Part shown: in pieces, positions 41,430 to 49,571 of the stretch
Position numbering within the stretch: the first letter of the stretch is position 1
How the letters are laid out: each line of letters opens with the position of its first letter
Assembly: GCF_020524165.1 (NCBI RefSeq)
Contig: NZ_JAIVKU010000003.1
Location: forward strand, 142,135 to 206,134
Source: Guptibacillus hwajinpoensis
GTDB lineage: Bacteria > Bacillota > Bacilli > Bacillales > Guptibacillaceae
Length of the DNA stretch: 64,000 nt
Direction: 5' to 3'
Translations under genes and position numbers: made by a program
The notes under the pieces: generated by a model
What the model was told of the DNA's origin: nothing
The model's database searches: none
The model's input: the letters and a program-made list of their open reading frames with translations, nothing else

Positions 41430-42741
41430 AATCGGGACAAAATTATTTCTTAGCTACGTTGCTTTAATTGCTGTCATTCTTCTCATTACGACGATTTCTT
41501 TTCGCTATTTGTTTCAAGAATATCTTATTCGTGAAACAAGAGATCAGCTCCAAAAAGAAGGGCTTCAAATTAGTCATATGCTTGAAGATCGAAATTGGAA
41601 AGGCAATCAGCCTCCGAATGGTTTACTGGATCACAGAAGAATTGAAATGGCGGGTAATCTCATTTCATCTCAGTTCATTATCTACAACGAGAATGACACG
41701 GCTATTTATTCAAATGTCGATGAAGAGGTTCAGCTCGATTATGAAGAAAATAAAGGAAAGCTATTTGTCACAGAGCAAGTGCCAATCAATGCCTCACGTA
41801 AGCAAATTGGCCGACTTGTCCTTTTTACAAAGGTAGAGAGTTTGGAAGGTTTTAATCGAATTATCGAGCAGGCACAGGCTGTCAGTCTCTTCGTTTCTGC
41901 GGCAGTTGCAGTACTCTTAGCTGCCTGGATGCAAAGAGGCATAACGGGACCGATTCGACTATTGGCAGATCACATGAAACGATTTAGTATGCGAAAGCCA
42001 CACTCCCCACTGAAACTTAAATCAAAAGATGAAATTAATGATCTAGCACAAACATTCGAAGAACTAACGGATCAGCTACGAAAAAATGATTTCGATCAAA
42101 AAGAATTTCTTCAAAATGCCTCTCATGAACTCAAAACCCCATTGATGGCGATTCAAGGGAATGCGGAAGGAATTCTAGACGAAGTGATTGTCGGAGACGA
42201 AGTGGAGCATAGTCTCCAAGTCATTGTGAATGAAACGCAACGACTCAAGAAGATTGTGCAAGATATTTCTTATTTAACGAGGTTAGAAACGGTAGAAGAG
42301 TCTTTTACCTATGAAATAGTTGATATAAACCGCATCCTTCAAGAAGCGCTGACAGTTATAAAACCACTAGCCTATCAAAATCAATTAACGCTCGAGTATG
42401 AAGACGATTTTGAAATTCAAGTGAAGGTGGATGCAGATAAGATAAAACAAGCCTTCTTGAATATTCTCGGCAATGCCCTTCGATTTGCCTCATCCCTTAT
42501 CGAAATTCGAATACAGAGTGCGGAAAACCAAATGACGATTGAGATTCAAGATGATGGGAATGGGTTTGGAGAGAATCCCGATCGTGTCTTTGATCGGTTT
42601 TATACTGGAGATCAATCTGGCTCCGGGATCGGTTTAGCCATCACAAAAACAATTGTAGAAAAGCATCATGGCAACATTTATGCCATTAATCATAAAAAGG
42701 GAGGAAGGGTAGTCATCACACTTCCTTTACCAACAAGATAA
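41416..42741 (+). CDS. Sensor histidine kinase with extracytoplasmic domain
   Basis: About 441 residues (ATG 41416; ATG 41401 also in frame, neither with a good ribosome site, consistent with coupling to the overlapping regulator gene). Helix (about 12-30), an extracytoplasmic sensor (about 31-155), helix (about 156-172), HAMP, phosphoacceptor His near 237 (NASHELKTP), N-box NILGNALRFAS, G1 DDGNGFGENP, F-box FDRFYTGDQS, G2 GSGIGLAIT. Unlike the kinase at 4292 it has a sizeable sensor outside. Confidence 0.92.
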   Translation: MRKVKIGTKLFLSYVALIAVILLITTISFRYLFQEYLIRETRDQLQKEGLQISHMLEDRNWKGNQPPNGLLDHRRIEMAGNLISSQFIIYNENDTAIYSNVDEEVQLDYEENKGKLFVTEQVPINASRKQIGRLVLFTKVESLEGFNRIIEQAQAVSLFVSAAVAVLLAAWMQRGITGPIRLLADHMKRFSMRKPHSPLKLKSKDEINDLAQTFEELTDQLRKNDFDQKEFLQNASHELKTPLMAIQGNAEGILDEVIVGDEVEHSLQVIVNETQRLKKIVQDISYLTRLETVEESFTYEIVDINRILQEALTVIKPLAYQNQLTLEYEDDFEIQVKVDADKIKQAFLNILGNALRFASSLIEIRIQSAENQMTIEIQDDGNGFGENPDRVFDRFYTGDQSGSGIGLAITKTIVEKHHGNIYAINHKKGGRVVITLPLPTR

Positions 42742-42742
42742 G

Positions 42743-42868
42743 TTAGTAGGGTTTATGTTCACTTAATTTCTGCAGAATTTCTTTGCTTTCTTTTTCGCTT
42801 AGAAGACCAAATTTTTGACAAAGCTGTGTGTAGGCAGCTAGCTTCTTAAGGCATATCGTTTTCTTCAT
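42743..42868 (-). CDS. 41-residue basic small protein, unknown
   Basis: A short ORF beginning MKKTICLKKLAAYTQLCQKF, ending in KESKEILQKLSEHKPY. AAAGGTGAG precedes the ATG with good spacing, and the stop falls one base after the convergent kinase gene's stop. Two cysteines, predicted helical. A 14-bp palindrome (TTTCCTTAAGGAAA, 42883-42896) lies just before its ribosome site. No family recognised; small regulatory proteins of this kind are common in bacilli, but expression is inferred. Confidence 0.5.
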   Translation of the reverse strand: MKKTICLKKLAAYTQLCQKFGLLSEKESKEILQKLSEHKPY

Positions 42869-43028
42869 CACACTCACCTTTCTTTCCTTAAGGAAACTTT
42901 TTTAGGTGTTAACAATATATGCTTAAACGAAGTGATTGTGATAGGTGTTTGTCTTAAAAGTTGAAATAAATTCTCGTCAATGTAACAATAGAGCTTGTGC
43001 AAAAACGATCGGTCATGTAAGATAGTGT

Positions 43029-43076
43029 TATCAATATTTAGTGGTTTGAAAATGTTTAGTACACTATATATGGAGT
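43029..43076 (+). promoter_or_regulatory. Pair of NrdR boxes
   Basis: ACACTATATATGGAGT (43061-43076) closely fits the NrdR box consensus. A weaker box TATCAATATTTAGTGG (43029-43044) lies exactly 32 bases upstream, the three-turn spacing usual for NrdR box pairs. NrdR represses ribonucleotide reductase genes when dATP is high. Confidence 0.75.
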
Positions 43077-43099
43077 AAATCCTAAATAATTAAATAGTT

Positions 43100-43256
43100 G
43101 AGTATGCGGTGTCGTAAAACGACTTAAAAGGGAATCCGGTCTGAATCCGGAGCTGTCCCCGCAACTGTCGTGTGGACGAGGCAAAAATCCACTGGAGTCA
43201 TTTCCGGGAAGGTTTGCCAAGGACGAAGCACAAGCCAGTAGACCTGCCGTGTACTC
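43100..43256 (+). promoter_or_regulatory. Cobalamin (B12) riboswitch
   Basis: Contains the conserved blocks of the adenosylcobalamin aptamer: GGGAATCCGGTCTGAATCC, GGAGCTGTCCCCGCAACTGT and the closing GCCAGTAGACCTGCC. P1 pairs GAGTA (43100-43104) with TACTC (43252-43256). The downstream terminator is the probable expression platform. It controls the B12-independent ribonucleotide reductase, so B12 should switch the operon off when a B12-dependent enzyme can replace it. Confidence 0.95.
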
Positions 43257-43344
43257 AAAAACGTTTCTATTCTTCGGGGATTGAGGGTGAGAGATGGCAT
43301 TCGAAATGTGTACGTATGTGCACGTCTAACTTGTCGTTTTCTCC

Positions 43345-43374
43345 AGGCTCACTCTGCTAAGAGTGAGCCTTTTA
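43345..43374 (+). terminator. Riboswitch-controlled terminator
   Basis: AGGCTCACTCT and AGAGTGAGCCT over GCTA, followed by TTTTAT, 26 bases before nrdA. Confidence 0.85.
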
Positions 43375-43400
43375 TAATGGAATAAAAAGGAGAGAGGTTA

Positions 43401-45632
43401 ATGAGCACAGTTGTCGATACAACGTTAACTACAATGATAGAGGAAGTAAACGTTATTCTGAATGACTATTCTTTGCAGACAAGTGAAAGCTTCCTTACGA
43501 AAACAATAGAGGGCCTCGTAGAAAATACTTCCCAAGATGAGATCGAGAATCTCCTTATCTTAAATGCTTTAGAACGAATCACTGCAGAAGAGCCTGACTG
43601 GACATATGTTGCAGCGGCTTTTCATCTTCGTACGCTTTATCGGACTTCTCTTCAAAACAGAAATGAGAAAGAAGTATATGGAAAAGGAAGCTTTTACCGT
43701 CTTCTTCAACTACTGACGCAGGAAGGCATTTATAACAAAGCCCTTCTTCAATCTTATTCGAAAAAGGAAGTCGAACAGGTCGCAAAATTAATTGATCCAA
43801 CATGTGATCGTCTCTTTACATACATTGGCCTCCGCACACTTGCGGATCGTTATCTTGCTACCGATCATGAGAAGAATGTGTATGAATTGCCACAAGAACG
43901 CTTTCTTGTCATCGCGATGACGCTGATGATGAATGAATCAAAAGGTAAGCGAATGGAACTGATTGAAGAAGCCTACTGGGCGCTATCCAATCTCTATATG
44001 ACCGTAGCGACGCCAACCCTTTCAAATGCCGGTAAAAGTTATGGACAGCTTAGCTCGTGCTTTATTGATACAGTAGATGACAGTCTCCGCGGTATTTATG
44101 ACAGCAATACGGACGTCGCAACCGTATCGAAAAATGGTGGTGGAATTGGCGCATACCTTGGGAAAATCCGTTCGCGTGGTAGCGACATCAAAGGGTTTAA
44201 AGGGAATTCATCAGGTGTTTTACCATGGATGAAGCAACTAAACAATACGGCGGTTAGCGTGGATCAATTAGGTCAGCGCCAGGGTGCTGTCGCAGTTTAC
44301 CTCGATGTCTGGCACAAAGACGTTTTTGAATTTCTTGATGCCAAGCTTAATAACGGTGACGAACGCATGAGGACGCATGATCTTTTTACTGGTTTGTGCA
44401 TTCCAGACGTTTTTATGGAAGCGGTAGAAGATCGAGCAGACTGGCATTTATTTGATCCTCATGAAGTACGCCAGGTGATGGGATTCTCTCTTGAAGATGC
44501 TTATGACAAGGAAAAAGGAGCAGGAGAATTTCGCATGAAATATGCGTTGTGCGTAAATCATCCTGAACTATCAAGAAAAACCGTCCCAGCGATTGAGATT
44601 ATGAAGCGTGTCATGAAATCCCAATTGGAAACAGGCACGCCGTACATGTTCTATCGTGACACGGTTAATCGCGCAAATCCAAATAAGCATGCTGGCATGA
44701 TCTATGCTTCAAACCTTTGTACCGAGATTATGCAAAATATGAGTGCGACGACCGTTGAAGAGGAAATTACGAAAGACGGTAAAATTATCATTACGAAAAC
44801 GCCTGGCGATTACGTCGTTTGTAATCTATCAAGCATCAATCTTGGACGTGCGGTTACAGCCAATGCCCTAGAGCGATTAATCCCGATTCAAGTAAGAATG
44901 CTTGATAACGTCATTGATATTAATACGATTGAAGTCCCTCAAGCGCAGTTAACAAATGAGAAATACCGAAGTATCGGTCTTGGAACGTTTGGTTGGCATC
45001 ACTTACTGGCTAAAAAGGGAATCGTTTGGGAAAGTCATGAAGCAGCAAACTATGCAGATGAACTCTATGAAACAATTAACTACCTAACCATACAGGCGAG
45101 CCATGAACTTGCTGTTGAAAAAGGGAGTTATTCTCTTTTTGAAGGCTCTGATTGGCAAAATGGGGAGTACTTTACACAGCGCGGTTATATGAATGAAAAA
45201 TGGAGCGCGCTGAAAGAAAAGGTACATTCATATGGTATCAGAAATGCTTATTTACTAGCTGTTGCGCCAAACAGTTCAACGAGCTTAATAGCTGGATCAA
45301 CCGCTTCAATTGATCCGATTTTCCAAAAAGAATACTCAGAGGAAAAGAAGAATTATAAAATTCCCGTAACGGCACCTGACCTTTCCCCTGAAACAACCTG
45401 GTATTACAAATCGGCCTATCACATTGATCAGCTGTGGAGTATTGAACAGAATGCGGCCAGACAGCGCCACGTCGATCAGTCAATTTCATTTAATATATAT
45501 GTGCAGAGCACGGTGAAAGCGAAGGACTTACTCAACATTCATCTAACTGCGTGGAAAAAAGGATTGAAGACAACGTATTACACAAGAAGTACTTCAGTCG
45601 AGATCGATGACTGTGAAAGCTGCGCAAGCTAA
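43401..45632 (+). CDS. nrdA: Ribonucleoside-diphosphate reductase alpha subunit, class I
   Basis: 743 residues. Reduces ribonucleotides to deoxyribonucleotides with NrdB. Landmarks: ATPTLSNAGKSYGQLSSCFI (first redox Cys), the active-site loop ASNLCTEIMQ (thiyl Cys and Glu), NLSSINLG (second redox Cys in VVCNLSS), VAPNSSTSLIAGSTASIDPI, and the C-terminal CESC pair for thioredoxin reduction. The N-terminus begins directly with the RNR helical domain, with no recognisable ATP-cone, so dATP inhibition at that site should be lost. AAAGGAGAGAGG precedes the ATG. It is under the B12 riboswitch and NrdR boxes. Confidence 0.95.
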   Translation: MSTVVDTTLTTMIEEVNVILNDYSLQTSESFLTKTIEGLVENTSQDEIENLLILNALERITAEEPDWTYVAAAFHLRTLYRTSLQNRNEKEVYGKGSFYRLLQLLTQEGIYNKALLQSYSKKEVEQVAKLIDPTCDRLFTYIGLRTLADRYLATDHEKNVYELPQERFLVIAMTLMMNESKGKRMELIEEAYWALSNLYMTVATPTLSNAGKSYGQLSSCFIDTVDDSLRGIYDSNTDVATVSKNGGGIGAYLGKIRSRGSDIKGFKGNSSGVLPWMKQLNNTAVSVDQLGQRQGAVAVYLDVWHKDVFEFLDAKLNNGDERMRTHDLFTGLCIPDVFMEAVEDRADWHLFDPHEVRQVMGFSLEDAYDKEKGAGEFRMKYALCVNHPELSRKTVPAIEIMKRVMKSQLETGTPYMFYRDTVNRANPNKHAGMIYASNLCTEIMQNMSATTVEEEITKDGKIIITKTPGDYVVCNLSSINLGRAVTANALERLIPIQVRMLDNVIDINTIEVPQAQLTNEKYRSIGLGTFGWHHLLAKKGIVWESHEAANYADELYETINYLTIQASHELAVEKGSYSLFEGSDWQNGEYFTQRGYMNEKWSALKEKVHSYGIRNAYLLAVAPNSSTSLIAGSTASIDPIFQKEYSEEKKNYKIPVTAPDLSPETTWYYKSAYHIDQLWSIEQNAARQRHVDQSISFNIYVQSTVKAKDLLNIHLTAWKKGLKTTYYTRSTSVEIDDCESCAS

Positions 45633-45646
45633 AGGAGGATCTCGAA

Positions 45647-46684
45647 ATGGCGACAATACAGAAAAGAAAACTCTATGACGTTTCGGCACCGAATAGCTCG
45701 ACGGGCATTATTAACGGTGAAAGCTCAAACGTACTAAACTGGGATGATGTCCGCTTTAGCTGGGCCTATCCGATGTATAAAAATATGCTAGGTAACTTTT
45801 GGACACCGTTTGAAATCAATATGTCAAATGACGTAAAGCAATGGGAATCATTAAACAAAGATGAGCAGGATACGTTTAAGAAAATCATTGGACTTCTCGC
45901 ATTTCTAGATTCGATTCAAACCGACTATTCGAGTAAAGTGGCGGATTATTTAACGGATTCAAGTCTATCTGCGCTCATGCAGGTGCTTTCCTTTCAGGAA
46001 GTTGTACACAATCAGTCTTATAGTTATGTGCTTTCGTCCATTGTGAATAAACAAGAACAGGATCGGATTTTTGAATACTGGAAGCATGATGAGGTGCTTT
46101 TAGAACGAAATCACTTTATTGCATCAGGGTACGAGGCATTTGTTCAGAATCCCTCACCTCAAACGTTTTTTGAATCAATCGTGTATGACATTATTCTTGA
46201 AGGACTCTTCTTCTATGCTGGCTTTGCTTTCTTTTATAACCTTGCTCGCAATCAAAAGATGGTGTCAACTTCAACGATGATTAATTATATTAATCGTGAT
46301 GAACAGCTTCACGTCACGTTATTCGTGAACATTGTGAAGGAGTTGTTTAAGGAGCATCCGGAGCTTAATACGAAAGAGAACCATGATTTCATAACGAACA
46401 CATTTTGTGAAGCGGCTGAGCTTGAGATTAAATGGGGGGAATATATCATTGGTGATCGTTTTCCTGGTATTACGATGAGTGAGCTAAGTGACTATATTAA
46501 ATTCATGGCCAATACGCGCGTAAATCAACTTGGCGTCGAACGTCCTTTTGAAGGGCATCGGGAGAATCCAATGAGATGGATTAAAGCGTATGCCGATGTG
46601 AACGCTGGTAAAAGTGATTTCTTTGAACAGAAGTCACGTCAATATACGAAAGTGTCTGATGATAATGGGTTTGATGATTTATAA
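45647..46684 (+). CDS. nrdB: Ribonucleoside-diphosphate reductase beta subunit, class I
   Basis: 345-residue ferritin-like radical subunit. Metal ligands are visible in LLAFLDSIQTDY (Asp), FQEVVHNQSYSY (Glu, His), DIILEGLFFYAGF (Glu) and NRDEQLHVTL (Glu, His). The Tyr four residues after the first His matches the radical tyrosine, so this is a tyrosyl-radical enzyme. The C-terminal GFDDL should dock to NrdA. It follows nrdA by 14 bases with AAAGGAGG. No nrdI or nrdH is adjacent, so it does not look like a standard class Ib operon. Confidence 0.94.
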   Translation: MATIQKRKLYDVSAPNSSTGIINGESSNVLNWDDVRFSWAYPMYKNMLGNFWTPFEINMSNDVKQWESLNKDEQDTFKKIIGLLAFLDSIQTDYSSKVADYLTDSSLSALMQVLSFQEVVHNQSYSYVLSSIVNKQEQDRIFEYWKHDEVLLERNHFIASGYEAFVQNPSPQTFFESIVYDIILEGLFFYAGFAFFYNLARNQKMVSTSTMINYINRDEQLHVTLFVNIVKELFKEHPELNTKENHDFITNTFCEAAELEIKWGEYIIGDRFPGITMSELSDYIKFMANTRVNQLGVERPFEGHRENPMRWIKAYADVNAGKSDFFEQKSRQYTKVSDDNGFDDL

Positions 46685-46693
46685 ATAGAGCGC

Positions 46694-46727
46694 AAAAGGA
46701 AGGAATCGAGGGATTCCTTCCTTTTTA
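46694..46727 (+). terminator. Terminator of nrdAB
   Basis: AAGGAAGGAATC pairs with GGATTCCTTCCTT, followed by T-rich sequence. Confidence 0.9.
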
Positions 46728-46805
46728 TTTTAATCCAAGCACGGTTAAGCTGTCCCCTTACTAATTTAATAGAGAAGCGAGTGATTCATGAAGAAAGGGA
46801 GATTG

Positions 46806-47132
46806 ATGTTGCCAAACGATCATCAACGAATTATTTATGGCGGTGGCTCTATGATTCCAGGTGGATGGAATTTTCCACAACAATGGGTAGGTCCAGGCGG
46901 ACTTCCTCCAGGCTACAATGGAGGAGGATGGGTACAGCCGTACCCCCAGCCTTATCCTCAACAACAGCCTTGGCTTGGACCTGGTGGACTGCCGCCAACC
47001 CAACACAACCTTTATCAACAGTGTTTGAATAACTGCTATCAAAATTATGGTCAAAATGATCAGATGTACCAGGCGTGTGTCTATCAATGTATGAGACAAT
47101 ATGGCTATCGAGATGGGGGCTGCTGTCCCTGA
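46806..47132 (+). CDS. Gly/Pro/Gln/Tyr-rich small protein with Cys-rich tail
   Basis: About 108 residues from ATG 46806 (AAAGGGAG just upstream; ATG 46788 also in frame). N-terminal half has two GPGGLPP blocks (VGPGGLPPGYNGGGW and LGPGGLPPTQ) around a proline-glutamine run. The tail has six cysteines in CLNNC, ACVYQCMRQ and CCP. Composition recalls spore-coat or outer-layer proteins of bacilli; no catalytic motif. Cross-linking through Cys and Tyr is plausible. A terminator precedes it, so it has its own promoter. Confidence 0.7.
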   Translation: MLPNDHQRIIYGGGSMIPGGWNFPQQWVGPGGLPPGYNGGGWVQPYPQPYPQQQPWLGPGGLPPTQHNLYQQCLNNCYQNYGQNDQMYQACVYQCMRQYGYRDGGCCP

Positions 47133-47274
47133 TAAGTTAGAGGAATGGATTGCCTATGAAGATCAAAAGCGTCTGGGAGAAAAGGCATCTGTTGAGCAGT
47201 ATTTTGCACCTGAGTATCGTACACACACCTGGACACTTATAGGCACACCTACGATTGAACCCTCTCACTGTTGA
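47101..47274 (+). CDS. 57-residue candidate ORF overlapping the Cys-rich gene
   Basis: Starts at ATG 47101 or 47113, overlapping the previous gene by 20-32 bases in another frame, and ends at 47274 directly before a terminator. The product (VPDKLEEWIAYEDQKRLGEK ... YRTHTWTLIGTPTIEPSHC) is protein-like, with codon use like the neighbours. No clear ribosome site, so translation would be coupled. It may be a real small partner or the remnant of a larger gene. Confidence 0.5.
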   Translation: MAIEMGAAVPDKLEEWIAYEDQKRLGEKASVEQYFAPEYRTHTWTLIGTPTIEPSHC

Positions 47275-47285
47275 GCATTTTCTAT

Positions 47286-47327
47286 AAAGGGCGCGTTGTT
47301 CAGATTTCTGCGATGCGCCTTTTTTTA
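47286..47327 (+). terminator. Terminator after small-protein genes
   Basis: AAAGGGCGC and GCGCCTTT arms (one bulged G) with a 16-base loop and a T-run. Confidence 0.75.
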
Positions 47328-47473
47328 TTTGGCAGTTTTGTTTCCTTGTTAACAGTAGATAGCGATACATATTATGGTTTTAGTAGCATAAAGCAATACA
47401 ACTTTCGCTTTTTGTGTTAAAATTTTAGAAATTTCATCAATGTTGAGATCGTGTTTAGATAAGGAGATGTAAC

Positions 47474-48568
47474 ATGGGAAAGAAGCGAATTGTTGTTAAG
47501 ATTGGAAGTAGCTCATTAACAAACGGTAAGGGAGAAATTGATCTCGATAAGCTCGTTGATCATGTCAATGCGCTTGCATTACTTCGACAGGAAGGTCATG
47601 AAGTGCTACTTGTTTCGTCAGGTGCAGTGGCTGCGGGGTTTAAAGAACTAGGTTATCCTGCAAGACCGGTTACGTTAAAAGGAAAGCAGGCTGCAGCCGC
47701 TCTTGGACAAAGTTTACTCATTAAATCTTATATCGAGGAATTCAATCAGCGGAACATTTCAGTTGCTCAAATTTTATTAACACGCCCTGATTTCTCGAAT
47801 CAAGTACGATACAAAAATGCGTTTGATACGCTGTCTGAATTGCTGGCAAGAGGCGTGATGCCGATTATTAATGAAAATGATACGGTCTCAACGGAAGAGT
47901 TAAAGTTTGGTGACAACGATATGCTCTCAGCCCTTGTAAGCGGGCTGGTTCATGCAGATGAGCTCATCATTTTAACCGATGTGAACGGCATCTACGATTC
48001 GAATCCGGCAACGAATCCTGCTGCAGTCAAATATCACTCTCTGACAGAGATTGATGATTCAATGATTGCTCAAGCCGGCGGCGCTGGATCAAGCGCTGGA
48101 ACAGGGGGCATGAAGTCTAAGCTAATCGCAGCGAAGACTGCTTTAAACCTGAGCGTTCGCGTTTTTATTGGTCATGAAACAGGGAGCGAAAAGTTACTTC
48201 GAATTCTCTCTGGTGTAGGAGACGGAACCTATATCAGTCGAGAGAAAGCAACCTCTTTTCCAATTAAAAAACAATGGATTGCAATGCACTCTCACGTATC
48301 AGGTCACCTTTATATTGATGAAGGAGCTGAAAATGCGATTGTTCTAAAAGGGAAGAGCTTGCTTTATGGCGGAATCAAGCAAGTGGTTGGTTCTTTTGAT
48401 GTTGGGGATGTTGTAGAGGTACACGGAGAAAATGGAAAACTTGGAAAAGGACAGGTTCGGTATTCGTCTACTTTGTTGGAGAACGTGATTCGAGGTCATG
48501 AGAATGAGAGCCCCACAGTTGAAGTGATTCATAGAGATCAATGGGTAGCAGGAATGATCAAATCATAA
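47474..48568 (+). CDS. proB: Glutamate 5-kinase
   Basis: 364 residues. Catalyses the first step of proline synthesis from glutamate. Amino-acid kinase domain (1-260): RIVVKIGSSSLTNGKGEIDL, LVSSGAVAAGFKELGYP, INENDTVSTEELKFGDNDML and the GGMKSKLIAAK loop. A PUA domain occupies about 275-355. AAGGAGATG precedes the ATG. proA, which usually follows, is absent; the gene ends in a terminator. A detached proB may be an osmotic-stress paralogue, as with B. subtilis proJ, which is an inference. Confidence 0.94.
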   Translation: MGKKRIVVKIGSSSLTNGKGEIDLDKLVDHVNALALLRQEGHEVLLVSSGAVAAGFKELGYPARPVTLKGKQAAAALGQSLLIKSYIEEFNQRNISVAQILLTRPDFSNQVRYKNAFDTLSELLARGVMPIINENDTVSTEELKFGDNDMLSALVSGLVHADELIILTDVNGIYDSNPATNPAAVKYHSLTEIDDSMIAQAGGAGSSAGTGGMKSKLIAAKTALNLSVRVFIGHETGSEKLLRILSGVGDGTYISREKATSFPIKKQWIAMHSHVSGHLYIDEGAENAIVLKGKSLLYGGIKQVVGSFDVGDVVEVHGENGKLGKGQVRYSSTLLENVIRGHENESPTVEVIHRDQWVAGMIKS

Positions 48569-48580
48569 GACATCAAGAAT

Positions 48581-48621
48581 AGAGATGCCCCGAACATGGT
48601 AGCGGGGGCATCTCTTTTTTC
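48581..48621 (+). terminator. Terminator after proB
   Basis: AGAGATGCCCC and GGGGCATCTCT with 13-base loop and T6. Confidence 0.9.
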
Positions 48622-48720
48622 ATTTGCAGAATCGCCAATATGAAAAAAATATGGATTTAGAACAGAAAACAAAACGATGGTAGAATATAGCTATGAATCT
48701 AATCGAAGGACTGGTATAGC

Positions 48721-49452
48721 ATGCTATCTTTAGAAGATCGATATCGTAAATTTGAGTTTCAGTTAACGGATCTCGAAGATCAAATCATTCAATACATTCT
48801 TCAAAATAAAGCGGATGTTGTCAACATGTCAGTACAACACCTGGCACAGCAAACTCATACAGTACCAAATTCCATTATGAGGCTAATGAAGAAGTTGGAC
48901 TACGAAGGGTTTACGCAATTGAAACTTAGATTGAAAGATGAAATGGTAACGAAAGAAACAAAAAGCTCATCTTTTCAATATGAAATGGAACAAACGATGG
49001 AATTAACGGATCAAAGGTTGATTCAATTAGCAGGTGAGTGGATTCATCAATCTCAACGTCTACTAGTGTTTGGTGCGGGAGCACATTCGTATATAAGTGA
49101 ATTAATTGTGATGAACATTAAGCCTTTTCATAAAGATGTTACTTTCTCTGAACATCGTCATGAAAATATGGCAGCTTTGCAGCATTTCACTAAGAAAGAT
49201 GTTGTCATTCTGCTCAGTCAATCTGGGGAAACACGGCAAACCCTTGATCTTGGAAAGTATGCAAAAAATCAAGGAGCTAAAATCATCGGAATGAGCCATA
49301 TTGGAAAAAGTCACTTAAGTGAGCTAGCAGATATGATGTTATATTGTTATGCACCAAAAGAAGAAACAAAAGGTTACAACACAACAAACTTTGTGCCAAT
49401 GGCCATGGTTGCACGGTTATTAGTTGAATCCTATCGTAAGCTCTGTGTATAA
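48721..49452 (+). CDS. RpiR/MurR-family regulator of the mannosylglycerate operon
   Basis: 243 residues: N-terminal HTH_6 (about 1-75, MSVQHLAQQTHTVPNSIMRL) and a SIS sugar-phosphate-binding domain (about 100-230, RLLVFGAGAHSYISELIVMN, VVILLSQSGETRQTL). Such regulators sense phosphosugars; here mannosyl-glycerate phosphate or mannose-6-phosphate would be natural. It is the gene directly upstream of the PTS gene, separated by a hairpin and a conserved control region that recurs before manA. No clear ribosome site precedes the ATG. Confidence 0.9.
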   Translation: MLSLEDRYRKFEFQLTDLEDQIIQYILQNKADVVNMSVQHLAQQTHTVPNSIMRLMKKLDYEGFTQLKLRLKDEMVTKETKSSSFQYEMEQTMELTDQRLIQLAGEWIHQSQRLLVFGAGAHSYISELIVMNIKPFHKDVTFSEHRHENMAALQHFTKKDVVILLSQSGETRQTLDLGKYAKNQGAKIIGMSHIGKSHLSELADMMLYCYAPKEETKGYNTTNFVPMAMVARLLVESYRKLCV

Positions 49453-49480
49453 ATACACAGGGCTTATCTATTTTTTATTA
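49443..49480 (+). terminator. Hairpin-terminator at end of RpiR gene
   Basis: CTGTGTAT and ATACACAG pair over AA, followed by a T-rich tract. A very similar hairpin lies at 62042. Confidence 0.7.
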
Positions 49481-49484
49481 TTTT

Positions 49485-49553
49485 TGTGAATGCGCTAACA
49501 AAATGGCGATCCGATCCTATGAAACATTTATGATGAATCTGTAAGCGATTACT
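49485..49553 (+). promoter_or_regulatory. Conserved control module before PTS gene: box plus perfect cre
   Basis: Box TGTGAATGCGCTAACA (49485-49500), extended by AAATGGCG, is shared almost base for base with 62084-62107; it holds a dyad CGC-N10-GCG and is also cre-like with one mismatch. TGTAAGCGATTACT (49540-49553) is a perfect CcpA cre. Together they suggest a specific operator plus catabolite control. Confidence 0.75.
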
Positions 49554-49571
49554 TGATGGGGAGGTAAAAAA

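Noticed and set aside
42883..42896. TTTCCTTAAGGAAA as a terminator of the kinase gene
   Set aside because: It lies 140 bases beyond the kinase stop and upstream of a minus-strand ORF; symmetric without a loop, so an operator is as likely.
47137..47370. Minus-strand frame across the small-protein terminator
   Set aside because: It crosses a clear terminator, lacks a ribosome site and opposes a better candidate ORF.
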